Below, in pieces: positions 11,572 through 21,684 of a stretch of DNA of 64,000 nucleotides (position 1 is its first letter; every line of letters starts with the position of its first letter). The position numbers and the translations under genes were made by a program. The notes under the pieces were generated by a model that did no database searches, had not been told where the DNA came from, and saw nothing but the letters and a program-made list of their open reading frames with translations. This DNA comes from Dichotomocladium elegans (taxonomy: Eukaryota; Mucoromycota; Mucoromycetes; Mucorales; Lichtheimiaceae), in NCBI GenBank assembly GCA_025716815.1, contig JAIXMN010000005.1:1550001-1614000 (forward strand), in the 5' to 3' direction.

Positions 11572-12784
11572 ATGACAGATCTTGACGATGGATTTATAAC
11601 GGTCGACAAAAAATTCAAGTACAAGTCGCTCAACAAAAATAAGAAGAAAAAGAACGCAAAAAGGGGTTATGTTTTTCAGGATCCGGAGGAATTCAACCTG
11701 AGCGATCTCGAGGGCGTGCTCGCAAAGCGAAGGTAGCAGCCATGTTTGAACAACGGTTTTTACCCATGTCACCAAATGCAATTGACATGACCTGTTTAGC
11801 TTAGAGCTGTGCTGATGGCGAGCCGGTTTTATAAAGAGCTGTTGGGTATGCTCTCTTGTTGTGGTGGTGGTGGATTGGATATTGGGGCGAGGTTCTAAAA
11901 CGAGATAGAGCTGTTTCGTACCGAGCTGGTGCCCACAAAGCCGCACGACATGATTTGCTATGGTCTTGGGTCCATCCAGCACTGCAAGAATGCGCAGTAT
12001 CAGTTTGTGCTGGCCCTGCTCATCTGGGATCTGCTTAAGGTGAGTGTGATGCATTCTAAGCCGCCAGGAGCAAGCAGAAATGGGCAGGCAGGCAGGCAGG
12101 CACTTAGCTCCCGTCTCCAAAAAACGATCGACGGTTAGATTCCCGGTGAAGTCAGTATTTATGATCCTGTGATGACTACGCTTGATAAAGAACTGTGCTT
12201 AGCACACAAGGTCAGCGTGATTGATAAAAATGAGGTGAGATGAAACGACCACCACCGTAGAATTCGATTCAGGACCTGACACAGATGATTCTCGCTTGCA
12301 TTGTTGTCTGTGCTGGTCTGCAGGAAGGCAAGCGCTCGGTCAGCAAACCAACGCTGTTTTACATGCCTCATTGTGGTCGTGGGCTGTACAGCAATACACT
12401 AAGTGCTAATTGGGACCGCAAATCACTCGAGAAGGTCATTTTGCTCGGTAATCGGTTCGACATGTATGTCGGAAGGTCAGTTATCTGCGCACACATACAC
12501 ACACACACACTTCCTCCATCAACCGGTTAGATTCGATTGTGCCTCATATTGCATAGCATAGTCAACTCGAAAAGGATCTCAAGCGGGAATGCCCATATCT
12601 GATCCCGGCCGTGGAGGTGGTCAGCTGTTTTCCGTTTCCCAAGGAGTTCGATGATAACAAGGTGTTCAACGACATGTCCATCCAGACATTTCCCAAGGAT
12701 AGGCTCCGAGAGACCGAAGAATCGTTCTGGAAAAAGATCGAAGATGCAGGCACGCCGGGCACTTCAGACAAGGATGTTATTTAA
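11572..12784 (+). CDS. SRR1-like domain protein
   Basis: Six exons (11572-11732, 11805-11845, 11909-12039, 12139-12234, 12324-12475, 12562-12784) splice in frame to about 267 aa. A basic N-terminal segment (KSLNKNKKKKNAKRG) precedes the SRR1 core: MICYGLGSIQHCKNAQYQF, then LALLIWDLLK, TLFYMPHCGRGLYSN, LLGNRFDMY and FNDMSIQTFPKD. SRR1 was named from an Arabidopsis clock and phytochrome signalling gene; the fungal yeast relative is Ber1. The biochemical role is not established. The gene lies 314 bp downstream of the receptor in the same orientation, across an AT-rich spacer with a (TA)n tract. Confidence 0.88.
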
Positions 12785-12810
12785 AAGGGACTTGATAAAT
12801 GACTGATATT

Positions 12811-12865
12811 TTCCAAACATTGAAGTCGCATTTTGCCCAGAAATCTTGTCCCATGCTTTTGTCCC
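12811..12865 (+). repeat. Dispersed repeat A, copy 2 (short)
   Basis: The sequence TTCCAAACATTGAAGTCGCA and the following TTTTGCCCAGAAATCTTG match the two ends of repeat A copies 1 and 3. The middle section of the longer copies is missing. It lies just after the SRR1-like stop codon. Confidence 0.45.
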
Positions 12866-13189
12866 CTTCTTTTTACATTCTGAAAAGACCGTGGCGTCGC
12901 TGAACCTATGGATTGTGTCACTGATGAAGAAATATACACCTTCCAATATATTTATACTCACACAGAATACCCGCAAGGTCCATCTTGCAGGATGACGCTT
13001 AATTTGTTTTGCTACGCGAAAGGATCCAGATGAAAGAAGCAGACTTTAAACGCGGTTACACAAGTACACCGACAAAAATAAGGTCCATGTTCGTGCGGCA
13101 TTACATTATGAAAAGGACCCTGACAGCAAATTTTAGAAATGAGGCTTCCGTGAAGAGCATAAGACTGTATTGATCATATTTATATAGAT

Positions 13190-14005
13190 ATCACTACCGC
13201 CATCGTATACTTCGTGATATAGAGATGCTGCCTGTCGACGTCTTTTGGCGACAACGGCCATGCTCATTGTGTCATCCACAATGGTTCATGGATTCTTTAG
13301 GCTTCCGGGCAAAGAAAGAATGATTCTCATAGCTCAAAAAGACCATGCGAAAAGGACACGGCGCTGCAGTGATGCTGCTGCTGCTGCTGTTGTCGTCGTG
13401 GTTGCTTTCGCCCGAGGATTCAATACCATCCTGAGATTATGCCAGGTTCTCATTGCTGCAGGGTGGACAGCACTTGCTGGTTCTAAACTCGTCTATTGGC
13501 TACATCTCGAATCCATGCTTTCGCAGGAGTTCCCTGAAGCCCTTGCCACGTATGGGCTCATGGAACTGAGCCATAGGAGCTGACCAGCTCCTGATAATGG
13601 AGTCCGCAGTGCTATCCAACTTTCTGTTTTAAACCTTAGACAAGCTTCATATCAGCGAGCTGTTTGTTAAAGTAAGCTGACAGGCGAAGTTTCCAGAAGA
13701 GAAAGGCTTGGGGCACGTGGTAGGCCATGGTGCCATATGACTGTAAGACTCACCAGAGAATGCCAGACACGACGGACCTTACACGGAAGTCATCCAGAAC
13801 CCAGTGTGTGGCTTCGCTCCTCAGACAGGCGGTGTGCTCCGCAAATGCAACTTCAGGTTGTTGCACCTTGCGCAGTTGCTTCAACCGACGGAACTTTGTT
13901 ACTCTTGCGTGGCCTTGCCCTGTTGGGATTGGGTACACCGGAACTGTTCGAGGCGCGATATTTGCTGGCCTGGATCGACGGCCGCATATAGAGCTGATAT
14001 TTCTT
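13190..14005 (-). pseudogene. Decayed TnpB/Fanzor-like ORF with zinc-ribbon end (mobile-element relic)
   Basis: Reading the minus strand across several frames gives a coherent protein-like order. First come ALYAAVDPGQ near 13970 and FRRLKQLRKVQ. Next are FWKLRLSAYFNKQLADMKLV around 13650-13720 and APMAQFHEPIRGKGFRELLR. KHGFE, a stop and IDEFRTSKCCPPC near 13455-13500 follow, and then after another shift MVLNPR. A VDPG motif far upstream of an EFRTSxxCxxC motif is the layout of TnpB/Fanzor-type proteins: RuvC-I aspartate, then a zinc ribbon. From memory, similar ORFs are repeated in Mucorales genomes. Several stops and frameshifts mean it is dead. The family assignment is inferred from motif order; the second half of the ribbon is not clear. 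Confidence 0.5.
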
Positions 14006-14154
14006 CATGTCCCGCCCCGGCTCAGGCCCCTGTGTTAGATAAAGCATGAAGAGTCGTGTACCAAAGAGAGTATGTGATTCTTGATTTCTGTAAAGAATGG
14101 ACAGTTGAGCAATCTGCTTTCTTCATTAACTACATCCCGACCCTCTCTTCCATG

Positions 14155-14515
14155 GTCTTATCCGGTATGATCACGATAATATAAAATTCTTTCATTGCAG
14201 TCTAACACCCACTGTCCTTGGTAGATATATCAGTCGTACCAATAGTCGATGAGCCGTGGAAGAGGGGAGATTCTGGACATCATCCGCTCTTTCTGCTACT
14301 TTTCACTGCCGACACTGATCTCTTCCCCTGCCGCCGCTGGACTCCCTCCACCTCCTCCATCCTGGTTATCGCCAGGACACCCATATTACTCTTTGGAGGG
14401 AAAGTTTAAGGGTATGGACAAGAGCTAATTTTTCTTGTTGTCTAACACGTTCTAATCCCTAAATCCGAAATCGTTATCTCTATTGATACGACAATTTTAT
14501 ACAATTCTAGAAAGT
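14155..14515 (+). repeat. Dispersed repeat B, copy 3 (divergent)
   Basis: It shares GTCGATGAGCCGTGGAAGAG, then ATCATCCGCTC, a CCTCCATCCTGGTTATCGCC block and the terminal TCTCTATTGATACGACAATTTTATAC with copies 1 and 4. It is shorter, with internal deletions. It ends about 50 bp before the 3' end of the RPC5 gene. Confidence 0.5.
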
Positions 14516-14562
14516 ACAAATGTTGATTTTTGAGATACACGCTCCTCCAGCTTTTGTTTTAT

Positions 14563-15719
14563 TTACTGCTTAATGCCACTAAGCTCGTTCAAGTACTGTG
14601 ACCGAGTCATGGCGCTTTTGAGCGGCTGTGTCTTGTGTGTGAAGAGAGCTTCGTAGATAATCTCGGCTTGATGTGTCTGGAGAGCAGAAGCCATGTGGGT
14701 GTAAGTAACTTCTACGCTATATAGAGAGAATATCCAGCAAGAGCGAACTTACGCTGTCGTCGTAGTAAACAATCGGCTGCCATGGCTCTTCTTCCGCGTT
14801 TCGAACAGCCATGGAATACGCGTTCCGACGTGCTGTGGTCTCTTTCTCAGAGTTCTTCACCGTGACCTACATGCCGATACCCATCACCGCGGCAGCCGCC
14901 CGCCCGTCCCGGAGCATGAATATACCATACCGCTGTTCCTCCCTCCCCTCCCCACATCCGCTGCGTTTATTTTTTTTACCTGTAATGCCTGAGCTTTACT
15001 AGTCGATGGATCAGGTTTCGTCGCAGCTTCTTCCTTCTCTGCATCCTGAATACGTTTATTTGCGGCTTTGAACTTCTCGTCAATCTTGTCAATGTATTTG
15101 AATGCAGGCCGCATTTGGATGATGCTCCGCACGGGAGTCAGATGAAGTCCTCCTATAATGAATGGATCGCTCACCGTATAAGCGGCCTGGGCCTATCTGC
15201 CTCTTTCCGCCGAGATCCCGTCCACACAAACGTACCATCCCGTACTGCGCCTACAACGTAGTTGGTCTGAGACGGAACTTCGGTCGAACTTAACGTCATG
15301 CGATCCAGCAGCTCCTCCTCCTTCTTGCTTCCAGCAGCCGCCGTGCTGGATCGACCGTACATGTTTTCTTCTTCCATCTCCTCCATGCGCTTGTCGTATG
15401 CCGTCTTGAACGCTTTTTCATTCATGCCCATTGCGAAATCCTCACCGCGCTCGGTACTGTAAAATTCGGATCGCGTGTCAAGCGGAATATCGAGCTCCAC
15501 CATGTTGGCCTGGGGTTTCATACGTGCAGCTTGTGGACCATTTCGACTGCTGAATCGCATGTTACGCATCGGGTATTGGAAGATATACATATATTTAGCA
15601 AGCGCTGTTGTCAGATACACAGGAATCTCGCCGAGCACTTCATCGTCATCGCTGTTGTATTGTGCCTCATGATTTGCAGCAGGCACATCGATGAGATCGC
15701 TGTTTAACACGGAGGCCAT
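14563..15719 (-). CDS. DNA-directed RNA polymerase III subunit RPC5/RPC37
   Basis: Four exons (15719-15236, 15152-14980, 14866-14753, 14676-14563) splice in frame to about 294 aa. The N-terminus is acidic (NSDDDEVLGE). The family core follows: IPVYLTTALAKYMYIFQYPM, then VELDIPLDTRSEFY. An internal segment reads NYVVGAVRDGGLHLTPVRSI, then IQMRPAFKYIDKID. A C-terminal part contains EEEPWQPIVYYDDS. This is the Sin-N/RPC5 family, which with RPC4/RPC53 forms the TFIIF-like subcomplex of RNA polymerase III for initiation, termination and reinitiation at tRNA and 5S genes. The length is close to that of fungal RPC37. ATG at 15719 is the first in frame with the conserved start and lacks upstream coding sense. 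Confidence 0.9.
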
Positions 15720-16328
15720 TGTCGGTTTGGGGGAGGGGAGGAGGCGGAATAAGAAGTTAATATAGGCTTTCTCTAAAAATTTTATTACAGGAATGGACGG
15801 GTTGGGGGGGAGACGGCGTGGGGGGTGCGCGCGCGGGGAGGAAGGGACAGAAACTGAAGGCGTCGTAGCCGGGACAGGATTTACGATTTGTTCAACTGAT
15901 GCAAAGCAAAAAAAAAAAAAAACCACCCATAAAGATTATTCTTCGTCATGCTGCTCTTCGAGCATGTATCTGTCTTCTTGTGTTTCTTTGCATATTTGGT
16001 CGACACAGGCAAATCCGCAACAGCACATCCACCATTCTCATCATGGTTACTGCATTTGAAGAATGAATCGCATCAGTTAGGATCCCCCCAAGATCGTCAT
16101 ACTTGACTCGTCTTGTTCGACCCCCATATTCTTTCTTTCTCAAAAGTTGAAGGTGTTCCCCGAAAACCAGGACCGTGTGTGTGTTCTATATATACCCAGA
16201 GAATGATTGCTTCTTTCAAAAGCGACTTAGTCAGCAGAATAGCGGATATCAATCCTTGTTCGCTCATTTTAATTTTAACAGAGAGAAAGAGAAGAAGAGA
16301 CTGTTGCACTGTCATTCCTTTTTCCATC
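15720..16328. promoter_or_regulatory. Divergent intergenic region with TATA-like element
   Basis: The 609-bp spacer separates the start codons of RPC5 (-) and the dehydrogenase (+). It carries a poly-A/poly-T tract near 15908 and a TATA-like CTATATATACCC near 16186-16197, about 135 bp before the dehydrogenase ATG. Promoter function is inferred from position only. Confidence 0.35.
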
Positions 16329-17430
16329 ATGGACTATAATAAACTCTTCGATGTCAAGAACAAAGTAAATGCAATTGAAAATGCCATTCAGGGAATGGGG
16401 TGTGTCTAAGTGCGTCGTTGTTGTTGTCGCCAGGTCGTCCTTGTCACCGGCGGATCACGCGGCATCGGCGAGATGATTGCAACTGCAAGTATAAACACAT
16501 GGGTATTCTCGGAATGGGTCAGCAGCTTACTTGCTTGTCGTTTTAGGGCTTCGTCTCTGCAGGCGCCAAAGTGTATATCTCGAGCCGATCGGCTGAAGCA
16601 TGCGACCAGGTAAATTCATAAATTCATGCACAGTTTACTGCCCCGTTGGGGGGGAGAAGTATCCTATTTCGCATATCTCCCCGGGTGTTTATTATCCTCA
16701 TCTAAGCTGTTTCCGCCAAGGTCGCAACTGCACTAAACTCCAGAGGGCCTGGCCAGTGCTTTGCCATTCCTGCCGATCTTCAAAAGTTAGAGGAGGTCAA
16801 ACGCCTTGTCACCGAGCTGAGCAAGAAGGAGGATCATCTTGATGTGCTTGTCAACAACGCCGGTGCCAACTGGGCCGGGAGCTTCCATGATTATCCGGAT
16901 GCGGCTTTTGACAAGGTGATCAGTCTCAATTTGAAGCGAATTTTTTCGCTGACTCAGGCGTGAGTAAAAGAGCTGGGGAAAAAGCGAAGGACAAGGGTTT
17001 ACTGATTGGGTAGAAACCGGCCATTTTCAGGTGTCTTCCGCTCTTGACGGCCAAGGCATCGACGTCAAGTCCATCATCAGTCATCAACATCGCCTCCATT
17101 GATGGTCTCCGCGTCCCTCCACAGGAGACCTATGCCTACTCTGCGTCCAAGGCCGGTCTGTTGCACCTGACCCGCCATATGGCCAGCCAGCTGGGCGACA
17201 AAGGTGTCACGGTCAACTCAATTGCTCCGGGCGCATTCGAAAGCAAGATGATGAAGGCCACGCTGGACGCTTTCGGCGAGATCATCAAGAGTAAGATCCC
17301 CCTCGGTCGCATTGGGTCGCCTGAGGATATTGCGGGTACCTGTATCTACCTCGCGTCGCGCGCTGGCCAGTATACCAATGGTGCTACCATTGCCGTTGAT
17401 GGCGGTGCCGCTGTGTTTGCTAAGCTTTGA
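16329..17430 (+). CDS. Short-chain dehydrogenase/reductase (classical SDR)
   Basis: Five exons (16329-16364, 16434-16484, 16547-16609, 16721-16959, 17031-17430) splice in frame to about 262 aa. Near the N-terminus is the nucleotide-binding TGGSRGIG. Next come VYISSRSAEAC, LVNNAGANW, VINIASIDG and the catalytic YAYSASKAG (Tyr-x3-Lys). The C-terminal half contains VNSIAPGAFESKM and YTNGATIAVDGG. The Arg after the dinucleotide strand (SSRS) suggests NADP(H), and the whole set resembles fungal and bacterial 3-oxoacyl-ACP-reductase-like or RhlG-like SDRs. The substrate cannot be told from sequence. The intron at 16485-16546 begins with GC (ACT|GCAAGT). Confidence 0.92.
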
Positions 17431-17816
17431 TGTACAATCTTGTTTTTCAAAATGATAAAACTTACTGCACCCACCATCATTCCGGAAGAAAAGAAAGGCC
17501 TTATTCTACTACACCTCCCGCGAAAAGCAGGACGGTGATCAACCAAGCATGCATGCCATATCAATACTTTTTAATATGCATAGGGAACTGTCATCACCCT
17601 CGTTGTCGTTCCGGGTCATTCATCCGCCTGGCAATGGTTAACATTTGGCTGTAGATTTTTTTTTCCTCATTAATTTTATGTTTATAACATTATTATATCT
17701 ACATGTTGTCTTCCTATCACAGTCCCTGAACAGACAATGATATCTGTAAAGCAAGTATATATCGAATTAAAGTTGAGTTGGCCAAAAGATATGTATGTTT
17801 ATATATGCGCGGGCAA
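17431..17816. other. Convergent 3' intergenic spacer
   Basis: The 386 bp between the SDR stop and the H+-ATPase stop must hold both 3' UTRs and polyadenylation signals. An AT-rich block lies at 17655-17700. Nothing else is seen. Confidence 0.4.
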
Positions 17817-20800
17817 TCATCCGGCCGTAGGGGCCGTGGGATTGTCGCCATGGCTGCTGATCTGGGCATTGAATTGCTGAGCAATAGAGCGACTCTGCTG
17901 CACCGAGAGTCGAGGCCGACTGAGATTGGCGAGCGATTGGGTGCGGGTTGCATAGTACCGCGCTGACGTAGCAGCCGACACGGCCGAGGAGCGACGGCGA
18001 TGGACAAAGGGCAACTTTCCTTTGCCACGCATGGCCTTCCCGGAGGGTGCGCTGGGCTCAAAGATGCGCTGCATCCCGAATTTGATGAGATCCAGCGGAG
18101 CAAACCATATAAAGTTCCAGACCCACGCAACGCCTGCCCAATGCCATCCACATCCACGGATATCGGTGAAACCCCAGTTAGCATAGACAGCGATGAACGT
18201 TGCAACGAGCTGAGCCACGATAAACGCGCACATCAGGAGGACCGAGGGCCGTTCGGTGAAGAACCAGCCCCGCGAGCGGGTGATGAAGATGAGCGCCTGC
18301 GAAATCGTCGAGACCTGGAGATAGACCATCGAGTGCAACTTGTGGTCGTTTGGGTCCGTGAACTGATCAAGACCGAATTTGCGGTGGAAGAAGGTCGTTT
18401 TCCAGACGACGGAGTAAAAGGCAATGGTGGAAGCCGCAAGATAGAGCCCATAGACGATCGCGTACGAAAAGATCTCGTAAAGGTTCCACTGATCAGGATG
18501 GGGCGAGGGCCGGACGCGATCCTTGGAGATCGTCATGATCGTGCCGTCGTTCAGGACCGCAAGGATGAGCACCATGAACGGCGGAAAGTCGAACTTGAAC
18601 GCGAATACCATGATGGCAAAACCTACAACGATACGGACTGTGACGGAGCAGGTGTACATGGAGTAGTTGCGTGCGCGCTGGAAAATCTGCCGCGATTGGA
18701 TGAATGCCTCGACAATGACCGACAAACCTGGCTCGGTCAGCACAATATCCGCCGCAGAACGCGCGGCATCCGAGGCATCTGCCACAGCCACACCCACGTT
18801 GGCCTTTGACAACGCCGGCGCATCGTTTACGCCGTCTCCGGTCATCGCCACCATATGGCCCAGCATTTGGAGACGCTCGACAATCTCGTACTTGTGTTCG
18901 GGATACACACCTGCAAAACCGTCTGCGCCAAGTACCAGTTCGTCCACGGTTGAGTAGCCGCTGCCGGGTGGAGGACCGTCCTTGAGTGTCGTGGACAGGA
19001 ACATGTTGTCTCCCATGCCCAGGCGTCGTCCTGTCTCCTTCGCAATCGCGAGCTGGTCGCCGGTGATCATCTTGACCTGCACGCCCAATGCAATTGCCCG
19101 CTCAATGGTGTGCTGCGTATCCGACCGCGGAGGGTCGTAAATGGGCAGCAAGCCAATGAGGCGGAACCCGATGCCTTCGCCCTCGGGATCACCGCTCGGA
19201 ACCTCGTCGACCGCTACGGCCAGCGAGCGCAGACCTCGGCGTGCAAACTCCTCAACGTCGTCCTCGAGTGCTTTGACGAGTTCCTCCGTCTTGTCACGTG
19301 TGCAAAGATCGAGAATAAAATGCGACATGCCTTTTGTGGCACGGTACACCTTGCCATTGCTGCGGAGGCGGTACGTGATCTCGGTACGCTTCACAACGGG
19401 GTTGAAAGGCTTGAAGTCGAGCTCTTCAATGTCGTCGCGCGGGTTGCCATACTGCTCTTTTGGTAGCGAATTGACAATACAGGCATCGATGGCGTCCTGG
19501 TTCTCCGTCCGGGATGCGTAGATGGAAAAGCGGAGGACGTCCGTGGCATCGTACTCGGCATACGTCTTTAGGGTCGGCACGTCGACAATGAGCTTGTTGA
19601 GTGTGAGTGTACCGGTTTTGTCCGAGCAGAGGATGGTGACCGCGGCCATTTCCTCGATCGCAGTGATGCGGGTCACAATGGCCTTGTGTTCTGCAAGCTG
19701 CTTGGCACCAATCGCCAGTGTGACGGACAGCACAGTTGGCATGGCTATCGGAATACCGCCAATGAGCAAAACAAGGATGTTGTTGATGCCTCGACGGTAA
19801 GCGAAACGGAAGCCGGCGTACATGACCAGGATCTCTGCAACGACAAAGATGCCGATACTGACCAGACAAAAGTTGCCAATCTTTGCGAGAATCGTCTGCA
19901 GGTGACCGATACCCTCGTTCGCCTGGCCCACAAGCTTTGCAGCGCGACCAAAGAAGGTATTCACGCCCGTGCCGATCACAATTGCCTCGCCTTCGCCTTG
20001 CTTCATCGTCGATCCCGAGAAGATCTCATCTCCAGCATTTTTGGTCACAGGGAGGGACTCACCCGTCAGCGCCGCCTGGTCAATCGAGACCTCGCCGTGA
20101 GCACTGATAACGCGGCCATCGGCCGGGATGACGTCGCCGAGCTTGATGCTGATAATGTCGCCCGGGACAAGGGCAGACGCTTCCAATGTCTTCCATTCGC
20201 CATCGCGCTTGACCTTTGCCTCGGGGGCCAGCGCCTCCATGAGTGCCTTGACCGCATTACCAGCCTGGCGCTCTTCGAGAAAGCCAATGACCGAGTTCGC
20301 TAGCAGGAGGAGGCAGATACCTACGAAATCCTGCCAGTCTGGAGGGCGGCCCTCGCCATTGGAGAGCGCAATGGCAACAATGGCTGCAGCTTCCATCACC
20401 CACGACAGAGGATTCCACATGAAGCTGAGGAACTGTAAGAACGGATTCTGCTCCTTTTGTTCCAGGCGGTTGTAACCGAACTGTTCGACGCGTGCCTCGG
20501 CCTCAGCCGTGGTGAGACCGCCTGGATTTGCCCTACACGAGGTAAAGAAAGAAAAAAGTCAATGAAAAGGGTGCATGGACCAAAGCGCACGTGCGAGAGA
20601 GAGAGAGAGAGAGAGGATCCTTACTGAAGGATGGCAAATACGTCGCTTATATCCATTTTGGAAAGATCATAATGGTCATGGTCGTAGAGCTGCTCAACAG
20701 GGATCTCTTTGAGAGGCGGGAAGGAACCTGTGCCGCCGCCGCTTCCGCCCAAGGGTGCTTGGGCCTCTTTCTTTCCTGGGTCGCCGTTGGTTGTAACAGC

Positions 20801-21292
20801 ATGATCATTGACCGTCGTGGCATTTGTCTCACTGGAAATACGCGGATCACCATGGTTGGTTGCGGTACGCACTGTTTGCGGGAGGTCAGCCGCTCCGGTT
20901 AACACTGGGGGACGTCCTGCTTCTGCTGGTACCGGTGCTGGAACTGATGCTGTGGTATTACCCCCGACCGTGTTCGCGTTATCAGGAGCAACGGTTGTAA
21001 AGGCGGATGTTGTTATCGTACTTGGCTGTACAGGCGGTGCGTCGTTAGCTAGCGTTGATGCTCCTGGCGGTACCGGCGCTGCGGTATCACCTACAGCCGG
21101 GACATTATTCATGGGAGCAGAGGCAACAGGAGGAACGGAAGTTGTTGCTGTGGGGGCTACCATTTCTGGAGATAGATTGTTTATTCGGATTGGCTGTTGA
21201 TGTTGTTGTTGTTGTTGCTGCTGCTGCTGCTGCAGACCATTCGGCCTCGAAGCAGCCTCTCCGGAGACTTCATGATCGGCCATGGTCTCCAT
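17817..21292 (-). CDS. Plasma-membrane proton-pumping P-type ATPase, PMA1-like
   Basis: Two exons, 21292-20625 and 20532-17817, give about 1127 aa. The second carries a P3A-ATPase: ALTGESLPVTK, then the phosphorylation site [10 protein letters not shown] near residue 530, MITGDQLAIAKETGRRLG, and GDGVNDAPALSKANVGVAVA. Membrane helices surround PIAMPTVLSVT and continue to a long C-terminal set. The tail is Ser/Arg-rich (VHRRRSSAVSAATSARY), where fungal pumps are regulated. The pump drives nutrient uptake by exporting H+ with ATP. Unusually, the first exon adds about 220 residues; its first ~140 are low complexity (an 11-Gln run, then Pro/Thr/Val-rich), before LKEIPVEQLYDHDHYDLSKM. Most fungal PMA1 proteins are near 920 aa. 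ATG at 21283 is an alternative start. Confidence 0.93.
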
Positions 21293-21684
21293 GGAAGAAG
21301 CACAGGAAAAACAAAAAAATATGAAATGTCAAGTCGCCCGGATACAAGCCGTAAAATGCACGATGCTTTAAACCCCTTGTCAAATAGGCCTTATTCGCCG
21401 ATCGGGCTTTGCATGTTTCTAACAAGGATAAAACGTTCTGCAGCGGGCGGAGTATAAAATATCGACGGATGAGCCAGAAACTAAAATACAGGGATAATGG
21501 CCGTACACTGACAGACATGCTCTGCTCTGTGCTAGTTTGCAACAGAATCTGTGCTACCAAAACAACATGTAGGGATGCCGGCCCGGTGATTTGGGCGCGG
21601 CTTATCACTGTCTTATATTCTTTCGATGCTGTGTCAAAAACCAGCGCGTTCCCTTTTTCTTTCGCACGACGGCCCTCTCCAAAG
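21293..21684. promoter_or_regulatory. Divergent spacer between H+-ATPase and MYSM1-like gene
   Basis: The 392 bp separate two divergently oriented start codons. A TATAAAATA motif lies at about 21453, some 230 bp upstream of the plus-strand ATG. Shared promoter function is inferred from position. Confidence 0.3.

Noticed and set aside
13245..13583. A 112-codon plus-strand open frame with an Ala/Val run
   Set aside because: It lies antisense to the TnpB/Fanzor-like relic; the Ala/Val run comes from a GCT/GTC microsatellite-like tract.
18000..18809. A 269-codon plus-strand open frame
   Set aside because: It lies antisense to the H+-ATPase C-terminal half, has no recognisable domain, and reflects GC-rich codon use on the other strand.
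19686..20303. A 205-codon plus-strand open frame
   Set aside because: It is antisense to the catalytic part of the H+-ATPase and has no independent support.
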